NCBI GenBank assembly: GCA_905198825.1 | Contig: CAJKEF010000113.1 | Span: 1 to 5,024, forward strand | Direction: 5' to 3' | DNA length: 5,024 bases | Source: an uncultured Collinsella sp. | Lineage (GTDB): Bacteria; Actinomycetota; Coriobacteriia; Coriobacteriales; Coriobacteriaceae | Part shown: positions 1-4,240 of the stretch, piece by piece | Layout: each line of letters begins with the position of its first letter | Position numbering within the stretch: position 1 is the first letter of the stretch | The notes under the pieces: generated by a model | What the model saw: only the letters and a program-made list of their open reading frames with translations | What the model was told of the DNA's origin: nothing | Databases searched by the model: none | Translations under genes and position numbers: made by a program

Positions 1-230
1 TGCATCATTAGCGACAATACAGGCAGGGAAGCCTGGATGACGAGATGGAAGTGGTTGTCCATAAGGCACCAAGCCAACACCGCCACGTCATGGCGCGCAA
101 ACCTGTCCGAGATATCCGATAAGAAACGATAACGGTCGGAGTCATCTTCAAAAATAATCTGTTTGGAGTTGCCGCGGTCAAAGACGTGGTAATAGCCGGT
201 GATCGAAACGGCACGGGCGCATCTTGGCAT
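1..230 (-). CDS. IS200-like / REP-associated tyrosine transposase, N-terminal part (cut by window start)
   Basis: Reading the minus strand from the ATG at 230-228 gives 76 codons and then runs off the window edge, so only the N-terminal part is visible. The start MPRCARAVSITGYYHVFDRG and the segment WCLMDNHFHLV are typical of Y1 (IS200/RAYT) transposases. His60-Phe61-His62 forms the HUH metal-binding motif; the catalytic tyrosine would lie beyond the edge. Family knowledge: these single-strand-specific enzymes nick and rejoin DNA at hairpins, and RAYT members are tied to REP repeats. The start is supported by an AGGAGAG ribosome binding site at 234-240. The gene is less GC-rich by eye than its neighbours, which fits acquired DNA. 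It is divergent from adhE. A domesticated RAYT and a mobile IS200-type copy cannot be told apart without the rest of the gene; the lack of an obvious partner orfB is uninformative. Confidence 0.88.
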   Translation of the reverse strand, partial: MPRCARAVSITGYYHVFDRGNSKQIIFEDDSDRYRFLSDISDRFARHDVAVLAWCLMDNHFHLVIQASLPVLSLMM

Positions 231-232
231 AA

Positions 233-275
233 TCTCTCCTTTCAAAGCTGTACAGGCAACACCTAAAAGGAGAGA
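233..275 (-). promoter_or_regulatory. Inverted repeat that would sequester the transposase ribosome binding site
   Basis: A perfect 10-bp inverted repeat (TCTCTCCTTT at 233-242, AAAGGAGAGA at 266-275) encloses a 23-nt loop. On the minus-strand transcript, the 3' arm is AAAGGAGAGA, which is the Shine-Dalgarno sequence placed just before the transposase ATG at 230. The hairpin would therefore hide the ribosome binding site. IS200 is known to repress its transposase by a comparable 5'-UTR stem; that the same happens here is inference. The loop contains the 8-bp palindrome CTGTACAG (248-255). Confidence 0.6.
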
Positions 276-305
276 AGAAACGCAAAATGCTGAGCCTGTA
301 ACCTA

Positions 306-311
306 TTTATA
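306..311 (-). promoter_or_regulatory. Candidate -10 box of the transposase gene
   Basis: The minus strand reads TATAAA at 311-306, five of six matches to the sigma-70 -10 consensus, about 75 nt upstream of the transposase ATG. No convincing -35 is visible at 16-18 nt (GCCTGT or CCTGTT). Transcription from here would include the whole SD-sequestering inverted repeat in the leader. This is a weak prediction. Confidence 0.3.
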
Positions 312-312
312 T

Positions 313-413
313 CCAATGAGTGGCAACAACAGGCCCAGAACGGCAAAATGACAAATCGATGTCTGTCCCAAATGAGTGAAAGCACTCATGTAAGCCTGTC
401 CCCAATGAGTGGG
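313..413. repeat. Cluster of short REP-like repeats beside the transposase
   Basis: Two direct copies of a 16-mer differ at one base: CTGTCCCAAATGAGTG at 363-378 and CTGTCCCCAATGAGTG at 396-411. A third partial copy, CCAATGAGTGG, lies at 313-323. Between the two full copies, ATGAGTG (372-378) and CACTCAT (383-389) form a perfect 7-bp stem with an AAAG loop. Additional copies of ACAGGC or its complement GCCTGT occur at 252-257, 294-299, 329-334 and 394-399. RAYT transposases are known to recognise small REP hairpins near their own genes, so this cluster is a candidate REP or IS-end region. The link to the enzyme is inferred from position only. Confidence 0.5.
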
Positions 414-436
414 GCGATGCTATAGGATAGTTTAGT

Positions 437-466
437 TAAAACGCTTCAGTATATTGAAGCGTTTTA
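437..466. terminator. Palindrome with 12-bp arms: bidirectional terminator or operator
   Basis: TAAAACGCTTCA (437-448) and TGAAGCGTTTTA (455-466) are perfect inverse complements separated by GTATAT. The A-rich 5' flank and T-rich 3' flank give the look of a bidirectional intrinsic terminator. However, the flanking genes diverge, so no visible gene ends here. It may be the remnant of a lost neighbour's terminator, an insulator between the transposase region and adhE, or a dimeric repressor site about 50 bp upstream of the adhE promoter. The symmetry is certain; the role is not. Confidence 0.45.
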
Positions 467-509
467 GTGTGCCTTTTACAGGAATCTGACCGTTCGCCGA
501 ATAATTTCT

Positions 510-518
510 TGCTATCAT
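510..518 (+). promoter_or_regulatory. Candidate extended -10 promoter of adhE
   Basis: TGCTATCAT is an extended -10 element (TGn followed by TATCAT, one mismatch to TATAAT). The best -35-like hexamer, CTGACC at 486-491, sits 21 nt upstream, which is too far to be good, but extended -10 promoters need little -35 contact. Transcription would start near 525 and give a leader of about 34 nt. Confidence 0.4.
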
Positions 519-546
519 GCAAGGCGTAGGGTAAATCTCCGATCGC

Positions 547-553
547 AAGGAGA
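547..553 (+). promoter_or_regulatory. adhE ribosome binding site
   Basis: AAGGAGA lies 5 nt upstream of the ATG at 559 and fixes the adhE start. TCTCC at 536-540 is complementary to GGAGA at 549-553 with an 8-nt loop, so a small hairpin could partly mask it. Confidence 0.8.
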
Positions 554-558
554 CACAA

Positions 559-3204
559 ATGGTGAAAAAGTCACCGGAAAACACTACTCCCGCAATTGTG
601 GACAACGTAGAGGCGCTTGAGGCTAAGCTCGCTCAGATGCGAGAGGCCCAGGCGCTTTTTGCTACGTACACGCAGGAGCAGGTCGACAAGATCTTCTATG
701 AGGCCGCCATGGCCGCCAACAAGGCTCGTATCCCGTTGGCGAAGATGGCCATCGAGGAGACCGGCCGCGGCGTTCTTGAGGACAAGGTCATCAAGAACCA
801 CTACGCCGCAGAGTACATCTACAACGCTTACAAGAACACCAAGACCTGTGGTGTCCTGGAGCGCGACGAGGCTTACGGCATCACCAAGATCGCCGAGCCC
901 ATCGGCATCGTGGGCGCCGTCATCCCGACGACCAACCCCACCTCTACCGCGATCTTCAAGACGCTGATCAGCCTGAAGACCCGCAACGCCATCATCATCT
1001 CCCCGCACCCGGCTGCCGCCAAGTGCACCATCGCCGCCGCCAAGCTCGTGCTTGACGCCGCCGTCAAGGCCGGCGCCCCCGAGGGCATCATCGGCTGGGT
1101 CGATGTCCCCTCCATCGAGCTGACCAACATGGTCATGCGCGACGTCGACATCATCCTCGCCACCGGTGGCCCGGGCATGGTCAAGGCCGCTTACTCCTCG
1201 GGCAAGCCCGCCCTGGGCGTTGGCGCCGGTAACACCCCGGTCATCATCGACGACACCGCCGACGTGCTGCTCGCCGTCAACTCCATCATCCACTCCAAGA
1301 CCTTCGACAACGGCATGATCTGCGCTTCCGAGCAGTCCGTGACCGTCATCGACACCATCTATGACCAGGTCAAGGCCGAGTTCCAGAAGCGCGGCTGCTA
1401 CTTCGTCAAGCAGGGTGCCGAGATGGAGGCCCTGCGTGCCGCCATGTTCAAGAACGGCGCTCTCGATCACCGCATCCCCGGCATGGCTGCCGCCAAGATC
1501 GCCGAGCTCGCCGGCATCGAGGTTCCCGCCAAGACCAAGATCCTGATCGCCGAGGTCACCTCCACCGACCCCGCCAAGGAGGAGTTCTCCCACGAGAAGC
1601 TCTCCCCGGTCCTGGCCATGTACCACGCCAAGGACTTCCAGGAGGCCGTCGACAAGGCCGAGCACCTGGTGCTCGCCGGTGGCCCGGGCCACACCGCCTC
1701 TCTGTACGTGCACCCCGCTCAGGCCGAGAAGATCAGCCTGTTCGAGCACGTCATGAAGGCCTGCCGCATCGTCATCAACACCCCGTCCTCGCACGGCGGC
1801 ATCGGTGACCTGTACAACTTTGGCATGAAGCCGTCTCTGACCCTGGGCTGCGGCTCCTGGGGCGGCAACTCCGTCTCCGAGAACGTTGGGGTGAAGCACT
1901 TGATCAACGTTAAGACTGTGGCCGAGCGCCGTGAGAACATGCTGTGGTTCCGCGCTCCCGAGAAGGTCTACTTCAAGAAGGGTTCCACGCCCGTCGCCCT
2001 CGACGAGCTCGGTACCGTCATGGGCAAGAAGCGCGCCTTCATCGTCACCGACCAGTTCCTCTTCAAGAATGGCAACACCCGCGCCATCGAGGCCAAGCTC
2101 GACGAGATGGGCATTGCCCACGACTGCTTCTACGACGTCGAGCCCGATCCGTCGCTGCAGTGCGCACGTCGCGGCGCCAAGCAGATGGCTCTCTTTGAGC
2201 CGGACGTCATCATCGCCGTCGGCGGTGGCTCCGCTATGGACGCCGGCAAGATCATGTGGATGATGTACGAGCACCCCGAGTGCAAGTTTGAGGACATGGC
2301 CATGGACTTCATGGACATCCGCAAGCGTATCTTCACCTTCCCCGAGATGGGCAAGAAGGCCTACTTCGTCGCCGTCCCGACCTCCTCGGGTACCGGCTCC
2401 GAGTGCACGCCGTTCGCCATCATCACCGATAAGGAGACCGGCATCAAGTGGCCGCTCGCCGACTACGCGCTGCTCCCCAACATGGCTATCGTCGACGCCG
2501 ACAACTGCATGACCGCTCCGCGCGGCCTGACCGCTGCCTCCGGCATCGACGTCATGACCCACGCCATCGAGTCCTACGTCTCCATCATGGCTTCCGACTA
2601 CACCAAGGGCCTCTCCGAGCGCGCTGCTAAGCTCGTCTTCGAGAACCTGCCCTCCAGCTTCACGAACGGCGCCAAGGACCCGCATGCCCGCGAGGAGATG
2701 CACAACGCCTCCTGCATGGCCGGTATGGCCTTCGCCAACGCCTTCCTGGGCCTCAACCACTCCATGGCCCACAAGCTCGGCGCCTTCCATCACCTGCCCC
2801 ACGGCCTCGCAAACGCCGTCATCCTGACCCGCGTCATGCGCTACAACGCCGCCGAGGCTCCCGTCAAGATGGGTACCTTCTCCCAGTATCCTTACCCCAA
2901 CGCGCTGCACAACTACGCCGAAATGGCCAAGTACTGCGGCATCGAGGGCAAGGACGACAAGGAGGTCTTCGAGAACTTCATCACGAAGCTCGAGGAGCTC
3001 AAGGACTTCATCGGTGTCAAGAAGACCATCGCCGACTACGGTGTTGACGAGCAGTACTTCCTCGACACCCTCGACGAGATGACCGAGCAGGCATTCAACG
3101 ACCAGTGCACCGGCGCTAACCCGCGCTACCCGCTCATGAGCGAGATCAAGGAGCTCTACCTGGACGCCTACTACGGCCGCGAGGCCAGCTCCTACGAGGA
3201 CTAG
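559..3204 (+). CDS. adhE: Bifunctional acetaldehyde-CoA dehydrogenase / iron-dependent alcohol dehydrogenase
   Basis: This 881-residue protein makes ethanol from acetyl-CoA in two NADH-using steps, regenerating NAD+ in anaerobic fermentation in the cytoplasm. Family knowledge: AdhE polymerises into helical spirosomes. An N-terminal aldehyde dehydrogenase domain (about residues 16-440) has GAGNTP at 222-227 and catalytic Cys255 in GMICASEQ. A linker (about 441-460) leads to the iron-type alcohol dehydrogenase domain (about 461-871), with GGGSAMD at 555-561. Metal ligands are Asp664, His668, His734 and His748; their spacing equals that of the E. coli ligands Asp653, His657, His723 and His737. 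Length is normal for AdhE, with a short extension before the conserved N-terminus. The start is supported by AAGGAGA 5 nt upstream. Codons are strongly C/G-ending, fitting high expression. It has its own promoter candidate and terminator, so it appears monocistronic. I saw no Rex-type operator upstream. Confidence 0.98.
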   Translation: MVKKSPENTTPAIVDNVEALEAKLAQMREAQALFATYTQEQVDKIFYEAAMAANKARIPLAKMAIEETGRGVLEDKVIKNHYAAEYIYNAYKNTKTCGVLERDEAYGITKIAEPIGIVGAVIPTTNPTSTAIFKTLISLKTRNAIIISPHPAAAKCTIAAAKLVLDAAVKAGAPEGIIGWVDVPSIELTNMVMRDVDIILATGGPGMVKAAYSSGKPALGVGAGNTPVIIDDTADVLLAVNSIIHSKTFDNGMICASEQSVTVIDTIYDQVKAEFQKRGCYFVKQGAEMEALRAAMFKNGALDHRIPGMAAAKIAELAGIEVPAKTKILIAEVTSTDPAKEEFSHEKLSPVLAMYHAKDFQEAVDKAEHLVLAGGPGHTASLYVHPAQAEKISLFEHVMKACRIVINTPSSHGGIGDLYNFGMKPSLTLGCGSWGGNSVSENVGVKHLINVKTVAERRENMLWFRAPEKVYFKKGSTPVALDELGTVMGKKRAFIVTDQFLFKNGNTRAIEAKLDEMGIAHDCFYDVEPDPSLQCARRGAKQMALFEPDVIIAVGGGSAMDAGKIMWMMYEHPECKFEDMAMDFMDIRKRIFTFPEMGKKAYFVAVPTSSGTGSECTPFAIITDKETGIKWPLADYALLPNMAIVDADNCMTAPRGLTAASGIDVMTHAIESYVSIMASDYTKGLSERAAKLVFENLPSSFTNGAKDPHAREEMHNASCMAGMAFANAFLGLNHSMAHKLGAFHHLPHGLANAVILTRVMRYNAAEAPVKMGTFSQYPYPNALHNYAEMAKYCGIEGKDDKEVFENFITKLEELKDFIGVKKTIADYGVDEQYFLDTLDEMTEQAFNDQCTGANPRYPLMSEIKELYLDAYYGREASSYED

Positions 3205-3224
3205 CTCCTCTTGCGTTTCCCCTG

Positions 3225-3260
3225 AGGGGGCGGGCACGTCCCGCCCCCTTCTCGCTTTGC
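3225..3260 (+). terminator. Intrinsic terminator of adhE
   Basis: A 10-bp GC-rich stem (AGGGGGCGGG at 3225-3234, CCCGCCCCCT at 3240-3249) with a 5-nt CACGT loop begins 21 nt after the adhE stop. The tail TCTCGCTTTGC is only moderately T-rich. It separates adhE from the downstream kinase gene. An alternative short stem CCCC-TGA-GGGG (3219-3229) overlaps its 5' arm. Confidence 0.85.
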
Positions 3261-3284
3261 ATGCTCGCTCGTAATGGTTCTAAG
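3256..3284 (+). promoter_or_regulatory. Weak candidate promoter for the phosphotransferase gene
   Basis: TTTGCA (3256-3261) and TCTAAG (3279-3284) are spaced by 17 nt, each with four of six matches to sigma-70 hexamers. They lie between the adhE terminator and the kinase start. A promoter is expected here because the terminator isolates the gene, but this match is poor. Confidence 0.25.
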
Positions 3285-3295
3285 CACGTTGCCAC

Positions 3296-3303
3296 AAAGG
3301 AGG
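3296..3303 (+). promoter_or_regulatory. Ribosome binding site of the phosphotransferase gene
   Basis: AAAGGAGG is a near-ideal Shine-Dalgarno sequence 7 nt before the ATG at 3311 and decides that start. Confidence 0.85.
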
Positions 3304-3310
3304 CAGCACC

Positions 3311-4078
3311 ATGGAACTGTCTGATAGCAAGGTCGAGCTCGTCGCACGCAAGAACAAGGTCGTCTACCAGGACGGAAGCCGCGTGGTCAAGGTGTTCAAC
3401 GGCACCAAGCCCGCCGGTGACGTCTTCAACGAGGCCCTCAACGTGGCCCGCATTGCGGAGACGCCCATCAAGCACCCCCACGTGCTGGAGGTCTCCCAGG
3501 TGGCCGACGGCTCCTGGGCCCTGGCCACCGAGTACGTTCCCGGCAAGACCCTCGCGGCCCTCATGGCCGAGGAGGGCGCGGACTTCGACGCCCTTCTGGA
3601 GAAGTTCGTCGACTTGCAGGTGGCCGTCCAGAACACGCCGGCTCCCACGCTTCTCTCCAAGCAGAAGGAGAAGGTCGCGTCCATGATCGGGCGCGTGAAG
3701 GAGCTTGACCCCTCCGTCCGCTATGACCTGCAGATGCGCGCCGACCGTATGGCCGCCGGCAAGTCCGTCTGCCACGGCGACTTCAACCCCACCAACGTCA
3801 TCGCGGGTGACGACGGCGAGCTCTACGTCTGCGACTGGGCCCACGTCACCCAGGGCCTGCCCGAGGCCGACGCCGCCATGACCTACATCCTCTTCAACGT
3901 GGAGTACCCCGAGAAGGCAGAGGCCTACCTCGACCTCTACTCCAAGAAGGCCGACGTCCCCAAGCAGAAGATCCACTACTGGGTTCCCGTCGTGGCCGCC
4001 GCCGAGCTCTCCCGCAACCGCAAGGAGAGCGAGGAGTTCCTCAAGAGCTGGATCGACGTCGCCAACGACTACGAGTAG
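3311..4078 (+). CDS. Phosphotransferase of the APH / choline kinase fold, substrate unknown
   Basis: This 255-residue cytoplasmic protein carries the hallmarks of the aminoglycoside phosphotransferase-like kinase fold. Lys27 in VVKVF is the ATP-binding lysine, Glu41 is the likely helix-C glutamate, and EYVPG (74-78) resembles the hinge. CHGDFNPTNVI (154-164) is the Brenner-type catalytic loop, with Asp157 as base and Asn162 as metal ligand. Asp175-Trp176 (CDWAH) replaces DFG. These residues predict an active small-molecule kinase. The nucleotide-binding loop (residues 11-21, VARKNKVVYQD) is unusual in lacking glycine. No signal peptide or membrane segment is seen. The start is set by AAAGGAGG 7 nt upstream. 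The gene follows the adhE terminator and is probably its own unit. The fold covers antibiotic, choline, homoserine and sugar kinases, so resistance should not be assumed. Codon use matches adhE, arguing for a resident gene. Confidence 0.88.
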   Translation: MELSDSKVELVARKNKVVYQDGSRVVKVFNGTKPAGDVFNEALNVARIAETPIKHPHVLEVSQVADGSWALATEYVPGKTLAALMAEEGADFDALLEKFVDLQVAVQNTPAPTLLSKQKEKVASMIGRVKELDPSVRYDLQMRADRMAAGKSVCHGDFNPTNVIAGDDGELYVCDWAHVTQGLPEADAAMTYILFNVEYPEKAEAYLDLYSKKADVPKQKIHYWVPVVAAAELSRNRKESEEFLKSWIDVANDYE

Positions 4079-4079
4079 G

Positions 4080-4110
4080 AGTTGACAAAGGGACAGTCCC
4101 TTTGTCAACT
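4080..4110. repeat. Perfect 31-bp palindrome directly after the kinase stop codon
   Basis: AGTTGACAAAGGGAC (4080-4094) and its exact complement (4096-4110) flank a single central A, starting one base after the TAG at 4076-4078. The RNA would fold into a very stable hairpin protecting or ending the kinase message, but no U-tract follows (CTTGGGGG does). The centre GGGACAGTCCC shares the heptamer GGGACAG with the complement of the CTGTCCC repeats near the transposase. A REP-like mobile palindrome is the leading reading; a terminator or a dimer-binding site is possible. Confidence 0.7.
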
Positions 4111-4141
4111 TGGGGGTGACAGTGGCGCCACCTCCTCCAAG
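4109..4141. repeat. Imperfect inverted repeat abutting the 31-bp palindrome
   Basis: CTTGGGGG (4109-4116) and CCTCCAAG (4134-4141) are complementary except for one position. They enclose the 10-bp palindrome GTGGCGCCAC (4122-4131). It starts within the last two bases of the preceding palindrome, so the two look like one composite element of about 62 bp, reminiscent of paired REP units. Function is unknown. Confidence 0.45.
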
Positions 4142-4174
4142 TATCCCGAAACCTCATAGAAGCTTAAAGCGAGC

Positions 4175-4210
4175 AACCCCGTTGACACAGGTCAGCGGGG
4201 TTGTATTTCT
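4175..4210 (+). terminator. Terminator-like hairpin downstream of the kinase gene
   Basis: AACCCCGTTGAC (4175-4186) pairs with GTCAGCGGGGTT (4191-4202) over 12 positions, with one G-U wobble and an ACAG loop, followed by GTATTTCT. This is a good intrinsic terminator about 97 nt after the kinase stop. The hairpin also contains a perfect -35 hexamer TTGACA (4182-4187), with TATTTC (4204-4209) 16 nt downstream, so a promoter reading is possible but weaker because the -10 is poor. Confidence 0.65.
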
Positions 4211-4240
4211 AAACAATGCGTGAGGAGAATCAACCCATAG

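Noticed and set aside
287..301. Five-codon mini-ORF (ATG CTG AGC CTG TAA) preceded by AAGGAGAG
   Set aside because: The apparent SD is the other arm of the inverted repeat that pairs with the transposase SD and sits 12 nt away, too far for a good start. No downstream gene suggests a leader peptide.
372..389. GAGTG/CACTC stem considered as a CIRCE (HrcA) operator
   Set aside because: CIRCE has CACTC first and GAGTG second with a 9-nt spacer. Here the order is reversed and the spacer is 4 nt, and no heat-shock gene is present.
467..558. Search for a Rex operator in the adhE promoter
   Set aside because: No TTGTGAA-N6-TTCACAA-like site is visible, although Rex control of adhE is common in Gram-positive bacteria.
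571..3237. An 888-codon open frame on the minus strand opposite almost all of adhE
   Set aside because: It is in codon-on-codon register with adhE. Antisense stops there would need sense codons TTA, CTA or TCA, which the biased codon use avoids after codon 5. The translation is a low-complexity Gly/Val/Leu/Asp-rich sequence with no recognisable domain.
3311..4078. Calling the kinase an aminoglycoside resistance gene
   Set aside because: The fold is shared by many housekeeping kinases, the protein does not match a resistance enzyme that I recognise, and no resistance or mobile context surrounds it directly.
3146..4108. A 320-codon minus-strand frame over the kinase gene and intergenic region
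   Set aside because: It is a shadow of the kinase gene, and it runs through the adhE terminator and the 31-bp palindrome.
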